DNA from: Verpa conica | Lineage: Eukaryota > Ascomycota > Pezizomycetes > Pezizales > Morchellaceae | NCBI GenBank assembly: GCA_033030425.1 | Contig: JAUFSD010000023.1 | Span: 868,001-932,000 of the forward strand | Direction: 5' to 3' | Length of the DNA: 64,000 nucleotides | Shown: positions 36,688 to 48,513 of the stretch, in pieces | Layout: every line of letters starts with the position of its first letter | Position numbering within the stretch: the first letter of the stretch is position 1 | The notes under the pieces: generated by a model | Told to the model about the DNA's origin: nothing | Databases searched by the model: none | Seen by the model: only the letters and a program-made list of their open reading frames with translations | Translations under genes and position numbers: made by a program

Positions 36688-39600
36688 ATGCCCCCGAAAA
36701 CAAAGGCGGAATTGCAGAAGCAAAGGGCGAAGGTACGATCTAACCCGCCACCTTCAACCCCCATCACTTACCTCGGTACATCATTCCCAGGTCGATTACT
36801 GACGCTTTTTGTGGTGGCCTTAGCTTGTGAACTCATACAATGAACTACTGGAGTATGTCGTCTTGTTCCTTTCCTCTGGTTTCCTAGGCTCGGTTGCAAA
36901 TATCAAGCTGGATGCGGTGCGGAATGGTGTTTTTTGGGGGGAGGGAGGGAGGGGATAAAGGAAGCTTAAGGCTAACGGAGGAATGTTTGTTTGATTTAGA
37001 GAGTTTTCGTCGAAGGAACTACGGACCGTCGGGAATTATTCGATCGGGCGTTTAATCGGGAAGGGGTCTTTTGGGAAGGTTTATTTAGCTACGCATAAAC
37101 TCACTAACGGGTCCAAGGTATATTTATTTTTTTCCCTTCTCAATATTTCTCATTTTTCGGCCCAGCTTCTACGGGGTTACGCGAATTTGGGAGACATGGA
37201 TATCGTACTGGGAAAGGGATAGGCAATGAAAATGAGGGGCATGGAAACGGAGAGATGGAGGGTTTAGGCCCGAATGCCTGGAGCGATTGATGTTGATGGA
37301 TCTGAGGATTGTAGGTTGTGTTGAAGTCGGCTCAGAAGGACGACGCGAACCTAGCGAGGGAGATCCACCACCACCGACAACTGGTACATCCTCATATAGC
37401 GCGCTTATATGAGGTCATTGTGACCGAGAGTTTGGTCTGGCTGGTTCTGGAATACTGCCCTGGTGAGCTTTCTCTCTGTTGGTGTTATGATTGAGTTGGA
37501 AGAATTGGACATGCTGATAAAATTACATTCGGTGGGAGATAGGAGACGAACTTTACAACTACTTAATACAAAATGGTCGTCTAACGGTTGAGAAAACGAA
37601 GAAGATCTTTACGCAGTTGGTTGGTGCCGTGTCTTATGTGCACATGAACAACTGTGTGCATAGGGATTTGAAGTTGGAAAATATCCTACTGGACAAACAC
37701 GAGAATGTAAGGGCCTTTTCATGGCTAAAAGAGTCGGTCATTTTTTTCGCTGACCCTCAATAGGTGAAACTTTGCGATTTTGGTTTCACTCGGGAATATG
37801 AACGTAACAAGCTACTTCAGACCTTTTGTGGGACAGTATGTTACTCAGCTCCGGAGATGCTCAAAGGAGAAAAATACATGGCCTACGGTACGAGATAGCT
37901 CCACTCTTTACTCTCAACTTCCTCCGGTTCCAATTTGGGTATCTCTAATTTTTATAAATTAATTACTTTTTATATTCTTCCCTCATGCTCCTGTTTTAAA
38001 CGTCACTGTGACATTTATTCTAATATACTCGCAGCTGTGGATGTTTGGTCTTTGGGAGTTATTCTATACGCTTTACTAGTTGGGGAGCTGCCATTTGATG
38101 AGGACATCGAAGAAGATACTCGGCGGAAAATATTGAGCGAAGAACCCCGATATCCGGAACATCTATCAGAAGGTATAGCCTATGGGACTTCTTGGGTAGG
38201 TTGTCATTTGACTGACAAGTTATTGTAGATTCTTTATCAATACTGAAGGGTTGCCTGGCTAAAAAACCAAGCTTACGACCTAGTCTTGACGAGATGCTCT
38301 CCCATCCATTTCTAGCTGAACATGCCCCCTCTCAGAAGGCTATATTAGCATTGCAACAACCCGCAGCGTTTTCAAGTAAACTAGAAAAAGATACACTACA
38401 CCGGATGAAAGCTGCAGGTGTTGACATAGACCAGGTTATAGAGAACGTACTTGCAAAGAAATGTGACTCACTAGCAGGATGGTGGGCATTACTAATCGAG
38501 AAAGAAGAGCGAAAGGAAAGACGGCGACAGAAACGAAAGATAGAGAGTAGAAGAATGAGTGCTGCTTCGAACCTGGATCCATCCTTGCCTCCGCCGGCGG
38601 AGGAGGCGGAAGATCAGGTGAGGAACGATGTTAGGAATGCAGCAAACCGTGAGTTTGTTCCTGTCAACTACTATGGGTGTTCGTTTTATCTCCCCACTCA
38701 TCCCGGATTTTTCCGTCGCTATATGCTCGTGAGCACTTACGCTGCCTGTAGCTGTAATTATCCTACCCGAACGAAACTTCACGAAGTCGCCAGGAATGCA
38801 GACTTCCCCATCACCAACGCCGCCGCCGCCGGTAGAGAAGGATAGAGATTTTGGACCGTATTTGAAACCCCCACAGCATGATCGACAAGTGATGTCTTCG
38901 CCAGACTTACACCTGGATGTGAGCAGTTCCAGCGGCAAGGGACGACCAAATCGTAAACACGCCCTCATGACACAACTCGCATCAATAAAGCACTGGTTTT
39001 TAGACTCGGCAAAGCGGGCTACATCCCCAAATTCTAAGAACCAAGCATTACAGAACCCGGGAAGTTCACACAGCAATCATATCTACCAACAATTCCAACA
39101 GTCAGGTTCACGCACAGGTAATGGCACACGGCGAAATTCACGAGGTAACGGGATGTACTCTATATCTCACCGTAGCACCCCACCCCCAAAAAGGAATTCG
39201 CTTTCACCACAGCCATTGACACCACATGCATCTTATCGACGTTCTTCTGGACGAGGACTTGGTGGAAGAACTTCAACATCGTCATCAGTATCCTCCATTC
39301 GCTCTTTCCACAACAAGACACATTCAAAGGCATCATCTACATCATCAGCATCCCTGAACAGTATTACTCTAAAGTCACCGCGGTCACCTCGAGGTTCTAT
39401 CAAAGTCCTCCCAGCAACGCCGACATCATCAACATTCCCCTCACATGTGCGAGTTGTGAGGTCTACAGGGTATAATGAAGCTGCAGTATTAACAACAGGT
39501 GTAGCGTTTGCAAAAAGGAAGAAGAGCCCGTTCAAGGGGCCTATGTTGACAAATTTGTCTGCGGGTAAAAGAGACGGGAACTCTACAGGTTCTAGGCAGG

Positions 39601-39740
39601 AGCGGAAAAGAAGTAGAGGCGGCATCATTGAGGAAGAGGATGAGGATGTTGAAGAGGTGCTAGAGTTTGTGGGGCCGGGCGAAATAGATGGGGAGGTAGA
39701 TAGTGACGATGATGACACGCTAAGGGGTAGGCATGGGTGA
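36688..39740 (+). CDS. Serine/threonine protein kinase, YPL150W-like (CAMK/AMPK-related)
   Basis: Nine exons: 36688-36732, 36824-36852, 37000-37117, 37315-37462, 37543-37706, 37764-37887, 38035-38172, 38229-38648, 38794-39740, giving 710 aa. A short helix (MPPKTKAELQKQRAKL) precedes the kinase domain at about residues 38-290: glycine loop GKGSFGKV (45-52), VVLK lysine 68, HRDLKLEN with catalytic Asp155, DFG at 173-175, APE in CYSAPEML and VDVWSLGVILYALLVGELPF. After it comes a conserved post-kinase block (LHRMKAAGVDIDQVIENVLA, CDSLAGWWALLIEKEERKER) shared with fungal YPL150W-type kinases, then a disordered Ser-rich tail with an acidic end. All catalytic residues are present. The pathway is not known. 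Intron 8 can be read through in frame. Confidence 0.92.
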
Positions 39741-42700
39741 AGGGGAAAGCTATTGATAGGAGTTTGTATGATGGTTATTATTGTCGCTTCTTGCATTGTT
39801 GGCTTGATTTTTTGGGTTTATTTTGGCTTTGCTATTACGGGCGTGTTGTATGGCCGTAGATTTTCTCATTTGTTTTGCATATTGGCGGGTTTGTGTAAGG
39901 GCGATCTAGCTGCACCTGACATTGGATGGGGCGAGAGGAGAGTTTTACTTATAGTGGTACTCTTTATACAGTTTTCAACAGTTTTTCTTTTGTCTACTTT
40001 ATTTCTTTTTCTCCACTTCATCTCTGGCTACGCTCTTATCTTTTGTCGGTGCTTTGGGGTTTCTGCTGTGTAGTAATTGGTTTTTTTATTTCATTTCTTT
40101 GTATGTTTTCTAGTGGGTTAGAGTTATTGGACCTGGCTGGTTATGCATATGATAATGGCTTTTTCTTTCAAGTACCATGAATTGGGAAAAGAGCGCGTTT
40201 CTTATCAGGATTTGAATTTTGAAACAGGGAGGAGCGAGCAGTAAGCATACCGAGTAGGTCTGTAAATGAGAGTGTAAAAAGAGACTAATACGTGTGTATA
40301 GCGGGACTTAGATACCTTTAAGCCTTGTGGCTGTGAGGCTTTCTTGTTTATAATAATATTTTGTCTCTTTTGTGCTCGCTGGCGCTTTAAAGATTCACTA
40401 TTAGTTTAGTGATAGAGTGACGGGGGCTAGACATAATTACTACTGGCAATTGCCCTAATTGAATTTTGTTAATCCGCCCGAGCTTTTTACTCTAAATGTT
40501 CTAGCTTATCTCCTCATATAACATAAGAAGCGTTGTACTCTAGGGAGTAATTCTGGCTTATCTCATGATATTATGCCTTTTCCTCATAGTCCCCCTACCA
40601 CTTTTGTCCAGTGAATGGTAGTAGTTACGAAACCTCTCGCTCTAAAGATATTAAATATTTTGGGGCTCGCTTCCTCCCTAATCCTCAAGGTGGTGTGTTG
40701 GATATAGAGTAGTCTCTGGTTGTGGTGCCCTGCCGCTTGAAACTTCAAGTCTCAATACCCGCTACTAAGACTATCCCACACATTTCACCTTTATTACTCT
40801 TGATGCGTGCGGTGTTATTGCTTTTTTGCGGGTCAAACCTAGGGGGTGTCATATAACCGTATACGTATTGTTTCTTGACTAGAACATTCGTTAGTTCAGC
40901 GTTAGGATCTTGAAGTACTGGTTATAACTATTATTAATTTATTTCTAAGGGTGGAGAAAATGACTTGCAAAGCGCCCTCTTCAATTCTATTTGACGTGTT
41001 ACCTAATACATCTCCTTTCCCGTATGTTTAGTGTAATTTTCGGACGTGATCGTCATTATTAGAGAAGCTATCTTTAGTATAGGTACATATGGCCTGCCCA
41101 TACGGTGGCGGGGGGTAACCAGATAGCTTCAACATATACTCATCGAAAGAACTAGGCGGGGGAGTTAAAGATACTTCGTCAAAGCCCGCTACCAAATTTT
41201 TTTTATTGATATATATTTCAAAACAGGAAACAAAAATCTAATCTAGGTTCCCCGAACCTAGCCTTTACTACACAGAATAGTCTCCGATATTCTTATCTAC
41301 GTAGGTTTTCGGGCTGATTAATGATACGTCTCTTTTCTGTCTAAGTTTCATAAACCCTGCTGGCCTAAACTTTTTATCGATAACAATGATATATCCAGCA
41401 AACATCTAGGTAATGATGTCAAGTCAGTCAAACCGGTGAATCGTTTTCTCCATGATAAAAATATCTCGGATACAATCCATGAACATTAGAGGAGCATGAT
41501 TCCTTCCAGTGCAGCTGCCATGGAAGGCGTGTGAGGGTAGTAGAGAGCAGTATGAAAAAGAAAAGAAGCAGAAGGAAGAGAAAGAATAAGAATACGAGGA
41601 TAGCTATAAAGAGGACCTTCATTGGTTATTGTTTTTTCTAGTTGAGCTTGGTCTAGAGTTTCGAAGTTCAAAGATTGGGTGAGATGAAGTTGGATCTAGC
41701 TAAAGGGGAGGTGAAGGATTTGTGGGTTTATAAATAGTATAATATAGGAATAGCCACGTGTGCCTGTTCTAACTACCTCATGGCAATTTATAATTCCCAA
41801 GGATAATTTAACCTACAGTACTTTATCGTTTTATAGAAGGATATGTAGACTAGATTAAGTTAAGAAATCTGCTTTAAATTGGCACATGTACTTTTTTGAG
41901 CTTTCTTCAAGATAATTCCACTCAAGCTCATGCCCATAAAGTGCATGAGGTCTAAGCCCAGCTTCAATAGGATATATATGCTACACTTCTCGACTTAGTA
42001 GCGATAATTTATTAATCAATCGTTTTTAGAATTAAATATATAACCACTATCCGAGATTCATCTTCTCAATATCCACTTAAGCGGACTGCCGTGGTCTAAA
42101 CATCATACTTACCATCCTATAGTAGTCCCATCACTGGTAATCTGAGTATACAGGTGTTCGGCTTCAAGAAATATATTATCAATCGCTTTGCACTTCAAGG
42201 TAGCACCTGGTGGCCCACAAATAACAATGCTTGTAGTGCCATAGGTATCAGATGGGTGAAAGCCCATTGCCAATCCGAGAATCCTTCGCTGTCCTGAAAA
42301 AAATCTCCTCCATTTGGGGAAATAAGTGTGAAGCTTATATCAGTGCTGTGGAAATTAGGTTTAGATGGGTATTGTAGGCCATCAATAAGGCCGTCAGGTT
42401 GGCAGATCCAACCTTGTGATCTATGTAGTCGTGTTCTCTGGAAAATTTCGTGAAAAGACTAGCAGAGATTAAGGTTTGGAGACCTATGAAAGTGAAAAGA
42501 ATCAACTGAATTGGTAGGGAAAAGGCACATCGCGAAATATATTGTGAGTTTATGGTGTTGTATGTGCTGTCTGATATAATCAGCCATTACACCCGTGTTT
42601 CATTCCAGAGTACTAAAAACGAGATAATCGAGGGGTACCTACAATTACTCATCGCTCTATAGAAACTAATCATACTTTGGTATCTTCTCCTAATATAAGC

Positions 42701-44198
42701 TGTCGTGGGTACTAAGGAATCGAAATAGGGCTAGAAGTACACTTATCTAAACAACTAGAGTAAAGCTTAGAACCACACAATGAATTCATATTTATTCCAG
42801 ATTATGTAGGCTTTACCCTATCGTATCCGTAGCTAATAGTCACCTTGATACCCTTAAACTCCCTCTTACTTTACGAGTGATTTTTTATAGCTAGAATTCA
42901 AGTTAGCCTAGGCTATTATCCCCATACAAAATAGAAAAAAAAACTACTAATCGGTTCCTAGACTTCAAACCTAGCTCCTAGCATAAATCTCAAATTCTGA
43001 TTACGGGTATACTGGATAGCAAGTAAGGCATCCAATCCAGTAAAAGCCTCCCTATCCTCCCCGTTCCCCTCACCCAAATATCCACTGTCAGCCTTTCAGG
43101 GCCACTAAAAAAGAATAAAAACCCACATTAAAAATCCCTTCCGTTTGATTGTCCCCCAGATCCTTTTGAGAAGTTTCACATATAAACTCTTCAACACCAC
43201 CGGCTTAGTTAATGGCTGGGGTGATATGGTCTGATACACGGGTGATCATATTAGCTAGAACATCAATTTCATCTATAGGTTGTTTCTCTTTAACCACCCT
43301 CGAGTTTAGCTTTTCGAGGGTGCGGATGTAGCAAACCACCCAGCTCCCTTGTTCACTTTTCCTATCAGTGAGCTTTTCCCTATCGTTTGGCATCGCAAAA
43401 GTTTTTCTCCGCATAACCTCAATCTCGATCTGTTGAATAGTATGATACACTGCTACTTGGTAGTGGAAGCGAAGTCATGGGGGCTGAGTCAGAGTGAGAG
43501 AGATGTGACGGGTCGAGGAGATTATTTGTAGCTACTGCCAATAGATCGGGAAGGTGAGTTCCATATAATAGATTCGGCTTGTTGTGTGCTTTCAATTGGG
43601 GGAGTCAGTGGTTTAAACTAAGGGAGACAACTTACAGTCCTTGATGCTACCTGGTCTGGAAGTCATACCTATTCACTTTAGAGATGTATAACTAGCTGAA
43701 AGCTACTAAATTTAGAAAGCTAAAGACGTCATTATATAATTTTATAGGATACTCGGGGCGAAAAGTGATAGAATGGGCCTTCATGTCATTATCTCCCTTT
43801 GTATCTTATTTTATATCAGCGTAGATTTTCTAAGGCCTTGCTTATCTATAAATAACAAGAATTAAAATCCGTTCCTCATACTTGGCGGGCTTATATATTA
43901 AAGGGCCATACAAAGCATAGAATTGGGTATAAAACCAACCGAGTGATCATCAATGATGAAACACACCTGTATTTATATTCCACATTCATCCAGCCGTCTC
44001 CTTCAGCCAGCGAGGGTGGGACATCTAAAATCCATGAATATTAGCACACCACACACATACACAAATCACAAATTTCAAGATCTTTCTCCTATATTCCACC
44101 ACTATACTCTATAATCCCACACTTTCTCTTCTATAACCTAGCCTCACAAAGCCCGCTTGGTTCACATAACCTTGTTTGCCCCACCATAACAACCAACA
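39741..44198. other. Gene-poor AT-rich region
   Basis: About 4.5 kb. T-rich kinase 3' flank first, then coding-like remnants on plus (40608-40856) and an exon-like stretch on minus (42113-42293, with another open stretch at 42338-42586). A minus-strand 64-codon ATG frame at 41428-41622 is strongly hydrophobic. A frame at 43205-43450 (minus) lacks an ATG start. None is firm enough to call a gene. Confidence 0.45.
42113..42293 (-). other. Exon-like open stretch with acceptor and donor
   Basis: On the minus strand a TTTTTTTCAG acceptor is followed by an open 181-nt stretch (QRRILGLAMGFHPSDTYG, TTSIVICGPPGATLKCKAI, NIFLEAEHLYTQITSDG) that ends at a perfect GTAAGTATG donor. This is the layout of an internal coding exon. 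An upstream 83-codon open stretch (42586-42338) contains a hydrophobic run that could be a signal peptide or membrane segment in another exon. I cannot join them into a full gene; it may be a short secreted-protein gene or a relic. Confidence 0.35.
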
Positions 44199-45146
44199 AT
44201 GTTAACCTACCCCCAAGATAAACCCCCACTTCTCAGAAATCAACTAAATCATCCCAATACCCAACCTCTCCACATACACCCAACTTCAAAATCACGTAAA
44301 TCAGTGCAGGGACAACGCAGGTCCATCCCAAAGCCTAAACTCTCCGACCCCTTCGTAGATTTGTGGAAGTGTAGCGCCTTCGCTGTCCTCACTCAGGGCT
44401 GCACGGCCTCCGAAATCACTTCCGACATTGCAGAAATGCATGCACGCATACTCGCTGTCTCTGTTGCTGCTGGAAGCCAAACCATTCCTGCTCCTTCTCC
44501 TCCGCAAGCTATATTAAAGCCTACCCAAGTAAGGAAGGAGGTAAAAAAGAGGGCTACGAGGCCTATTACCCGGGAGGCGGTGAAGGTAGGGTTAAGAAAG
44601 AGCTCTAGGAGTGCAACACGTTTAAGAACCGCTGGGGGCGGGAACGGAGAGAGGAGTACAGCTATAAATATAGAGAATACTGGGAAGAAGCCTCGGATCA
44701 TTAGTGTTGGGGGTAATGGGGATAAAACTGAAAAGACAATCATTACAACTCTCGATGATACTGGAGAGGGATGGTATGATGAAGAGAAGATAGAAGGATA
44801 CGAAAACGAAGGGTCCAAATTCATCCCAGATTCAACTGAAGAGGAAGAGGATAGTGAAATCTGGGAGTCTATCACTGTCGCTGGGGTAGATGGAGGTGAG
44901 ATGGAGATGCAGGTCGATGAAGGGAATATCAACACCATAGTCATCCCTAGCCCAGATGGTGATAGTGAGATCCAGGAATCAATCACTGTCGTAGGCGGGT
45001 ATGCCAACAATGGAATGAATACAATGACCCCAAGAGATGTGGTGAGCAGTGATGCTCACTTCGATAATCCGAAGAGAAAGAGGCGAGGTGGAACTTTGGA
45101 ATATTTTTGGCAAAATTCCCAAGCTACGAAGAAGCCGAGGAGGTAG
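44199..45146 (+). CDS. Charged hypothetical protein
   Basis: Single exon, 315 aa, ATG in the context AACAATG. No known domain is seen. The N-terminal third is Pro/His/Asn-rich; residues 50-95 form the best-ordered part (KLSDPFVDLWKCSAFAVLTQ, ITSDIAEMHARILAVSVAAG). Next is a basic Arg/Lys segment with KVGLRKSSRSATRL, then a long acidic region with two copies of a DSEIxESITVxG-like motif and a Lys/Arg-rich C-terminus (NPKRKRRGGTLEYFW, KKPRR) that could act as a nuclear localisation signal. Likely a nuclear, possibly chromatin-linked, lineage-specific protein; this is inference. Codon composition resembles the window's conserved genes. Confidence 0.6.
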   Translation: MLTYPQDKPPLLRNQLNHPNTQPLHIHPTSKSRKSVQGQRRSIPKPKLSDPFVDLWKCSAFAVLTQGCTASEITSDIAEMHARILAVSVAAGSQTIPAPSPPQAILKPTQVRKEVKKRATRPITREAVKVGLRKSSRSATRLRTAGGGNGERSTAINIENTGKKPRIISVGGNGDKTEKTIITTLDDTGEGWYDEEKIEGYENEGSKFIPDSTEEEEDSEIWESITVAGVDGGEMEMQVDEGNINTIVIPSPDGDSEIQESITVVGGYANNGMNTMTPRDVVSSDAHFDNPKRKRRGGTLEYFWQNSQATKKPRR

Positions 45147-45648
45147 TTGGCCAGGTTTTTTTTATTTTACTTTTCCTTCTATGGTTATCCAGAAGAGAGG
45201 AATATGGATGGATTTTATTTTCCCTTCTAGGAATAATAATAACGTAACATCTGAGGGAGGGCCTGGTATTTTTCTTATAAGTTGAACATGTAAGAAGGGC
45301 TATGTCCAAGTATGTCAAACCAAGAACAAAACGTAGCATCCTAGGCCTTTCCTATTTTCTAAGATTATACAAATTGTTGAATCCAAGTGACATAGCGAGA
45401 TTCAATCCATAAATACTGAACAGTGATAACGCTCACCTCATAAATCATCAATTAAGAGGTAGTAATGCACGGGGGTGCCTATGAACAACGCTACAGTTTT
45501 TATATACTAATTTATACCCCACCCTATCCTTAAAAGAAAAGAAAAACTCACCAAAAGACAAGCTCCAAGTAAAAGGAATCAAGTCATCATAGAAATTCAA
45601 AATCTACAAAAATCAAAACTCCCTCCACCATTCACCTCCAATCGTAAC
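45147..45648. other. Intergenic between convergent genes
   Basis: About 500 bp between the converging 44199-45146 and 45649-46586 genes; AT-rich, nothing further seen. Confidence 0.5.
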
Positions 45649-46586
45649 TTACATTAACAACCTCCAAACACCCAATAACAATGCCGCCGTACCCGTGCAA
45701 ACTCCAATCAGCCACTGCAGAGTACTGAACTTCACACTCTCTAGTAAACCTCTTAGGTCACCCACCTCCTTCTCAATTCGACTATCAGTCTCCTTAATCT
45801 TCAGTTCATGAACACTATTCTCTTCACGAATCCTGCCCTTCTCGAGGTTTAGGTCCAACCGAACGGAACTCTGGGCCCGCTGCATCTCTTCTCGTAGCCG
45901 CGCATTCAGCCGTGATATCTCAGATGTAAGCCGCTCTTGATCCGACCGCAAGGGCTTGAGTTCACCCGCGTGGACACCAGTGAGCTCAGAGCGAAGTTTC
46001 GAGAAATCAACCTTTTCTATCAAAATATTAGTAAAATAGATCTATCCCCATCCCATTTGATCTAGAAGTACAGACGAGTATATGTTATCTTCTCTTGATC
46101 CTCCTTAAGTACCATCGTCCGTGTAAGGTTCTGAATACTACCCCCACCACTATATCAGCCAAAGAACCCCTGTCCACCCAACCCTGCTCTTAAAGGTACA
46201 TACCTCTCCTCAATGACATCACTCAGGGCCCTCATCAATGCTACACTTTGTTCCTCCGAAAATCCCTCCTCCTGGAGCCGCTGTACAAACTTCAACGTAT
46301 CAAAATGGTGGTCTTTGAGTGCCCGGACACTTGAATGAAACTTCCGAGACTGTGCTATATAGCTTCGACTACGTATCTGTACCCTAGAGTTCCGTGTAAA
46401 TGCTGGTGGTAATATCGACTGTATTTGTGGAGTTGGGGGAAGGGTTCGAGGCTCCGGACATTGTGGGGTTGAATGCTGCCGGAGAAGCACGAGGGTCGTC
46501 CCTGGGGTATGTCCCCTGATATATTGATTTGTGATTGGAAGAAATTTAGACGGTAGAGGTCTTATGAGTCTCTGGGCTTGTCGCAT
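45649..46586 (-). CDS. Mitochondrial CCDC90/MCUR1 family coiled-coil protein (DUF1640)
   Basis: Three exons: 46204-46586, 46076-46137, 45649-46016, giving 270 aa. The Arg-rich N-terminus without acidic residues (MRQAQRLIRPLPSKF...) is a mitochondrial presequence. The family block follows: HHFDTLKFVQRLQEEGFSEE, SVALMRALSDVIEES, MVLKEDQEKITYTQKVDFSK, then a coiled coil (ERLTSEISRLNARLREEMQR, VRLDLNLEKGRIREE) and a C-terminal membrane helix (STLQWLIGVCTGTAALLLGV). Relatives include yeast Fmp32 and human MCUR1/CCDC90B, inner-membrane proteins tied to respiratory-complex assembly and, in animals, calcium uptake. Which role applies here is unknown. The middle exon is only 62 nt and is needed for phase. 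Confidence 0.9.
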
Positions 46587-48513
46587 TGTGTGCTGAATCG
46601 AATTTTATACCTAGAAATTACTTCTTTAAAGTGTGAGGTCATCCACTTGGGGCCAATGTTCTAAACCATTGACGAACTAAAACGATAGAGCCGGGTAACT
46701 ACAGTATAATAGACATGCATACATTTACACGTGCATACAAGTCAGTGCACACGTACATACATACATGTATATTCTCCAGCGGCGACTTCTAAACAATCAA
46801 CTCTCGACCAGGAGAAACTGTGAGTCCTTTCTCGCATCTCTCTTTACCAGCTATCTTCTTCATACACCCCACTCCAAGTAGCAGGCACGGGACCCATGGC
46901 CCCAAACCTCGAAACCCCAACCGTCTCAGCCCTCCTCTTCTAACGCGCGCCAGTTGCGGTTCGCCCCCCCCCCCTCCCTCGGCGCCCTGAGTACCAGAGC
47001 TCAAACTACATGTACCTATGATGCGCCGTGAGTGACTGTAAACACCGTTGTTATATGTTACAGTAAAATCACCAGTTGCAGTAAATCGATGAATGAGGAT
47101 CGGCGCCACCTCCCACAAACCCCGCGTTTGCCTTGCTGCGGTGTGCTGGTCTTACTGTGTTTCTGCGTTCATTCTAGAATCTTATCACTAGTACCTTCGA
47201 GTGATAGCCTATGATTAATCGACATATGCCGATCTTGCCGATTGATCAAGAAATAATTGTGCAGGATAATCTCTATCCCACAACCAGTGAAAAGTGCCGC
47301 CCTCCCAATGTGGCGGTGGCTTTATACGCAACAAATTACAGGCTGACCAATAAAAAAATCTCAAGATTTGGGGGGGGGCAGCTTCACCGGACTATAGGAT
47401 AGATTTGTAATATTGATTATCCCCCACGTACGTCACCTGAACTAAGTAAGGCTGAGGTGCATCCCGAAACAAAGGTAGGCTATGCGCTACATCAAATATT
47501 ATGTCCTAGAATATCATGAATTTGAGTAAAACATGACATGACATCAACAAATGAGCACAGGCACCCCATAATAGAAAAATATTTAGTGTCGCATCTCACA
47601 CATACCAAATCACTATTTACACATTCAAATTCACTAAGAGAAACACTCATCAATTTGAATCAGCCATAAGATATAGGAAATAGACTACCCAAGTCATACG
47701 TACTACATAATATTACAAAACGAATGTATTCAGGCTTTCCCATACCATGTGCATAAATCCCACCCCCCCCCCCCACTTCAATCAACAAATTCATAAAACC
47801 AGGTCCCAGTCCCACGCCCCCCCTCCTCCCCCAATCACACTATATTTTCAAAAACGAATGCTGAAACCAAGAAAAAAACCCGCTAAAAAGCAAAAAGGGA
47901 AGCGACAATCTGAATTTTTTTCTCTTGTTTTTCTTTCTTTCAATCCTTCAGCCACACCCCTCGCTACTCAGGAAATAGTCGTAAAAACTCAGACACAATA
48001 TTTACCCATTGGCTGGTATCCCGTGGTTGTCGATGGGAATCTAGAAGTTAGTCTTCTCGACGTGTACACCTTCCATTTAAGTTGATCTCAATCTAAATGG
48101 AAAAATGGAAAATGCGAATTGAGATAAGAAAGTAGTAGGTTTGTAATAGGAGTTAAGCGGGGTATATTTGTCATTTGGTACTTGAAAAGTATGAATATAT
48201 TTAACTTAGAAAATGCCCAAGGAATTTAATGAAAGTAAAGATTGTGAGCTGAGAGGAATAGATGACCAAATATGTGTTTTTCATAAGTGTCAGAAATAAA
48301 TGTGAAAAATGAATATGAAGAAAAATAGGCCTGTAGTCCTCAAGGACCACTAGGAAAGAAGAAACCCCAAAAAGGTGACAAAAGAAAAAAAACAAAGAAA
48401 AAAAAACAAATAAACAAAGCTCATATACCCCCGTAAAAAAAAACTGCCTTCAACTCAAGCGATCACCCGCCGGAGGAGACTACCCGCATACCCACACACC
48501 TCAATCCATCCAT
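46587..48513. other. Intergenic, no gene supported
   Basis: About 1.9 kb. Upstream of the CCDC90-type gene and downstream of the MARVEL-like gene (both minus). Contains C11 at 46964-46974, G9 at 47370-47378, C12 at 47763-47774, and TACATGTA near 46763 and 47008. A 112-codon plus frame at 47747-48085 has no family features. Confidence 0.45.

Noticed and set aside
39753..40073. Hydrophobic 106-codon frame right after the kinase stop
   Set aside because: T-rich 3' flank gives Phe/Leu/Val-rich translation; it lies within the expected kinase 3' UTR.
41428..41622. 64-codon frame with a 27-residue hydrophobic N-terminus
   Set aside because: Could be a small membrane or secreted peptide, but the hydrophobic run comes from a CTT/TTC-rich tract and there is no further support.
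43205..43450. 81-codon minus-strand frame ending in a helical, charged segment
   Set aside because: No ATG at its start (GTG) and no clear splice partner; not enough to call.
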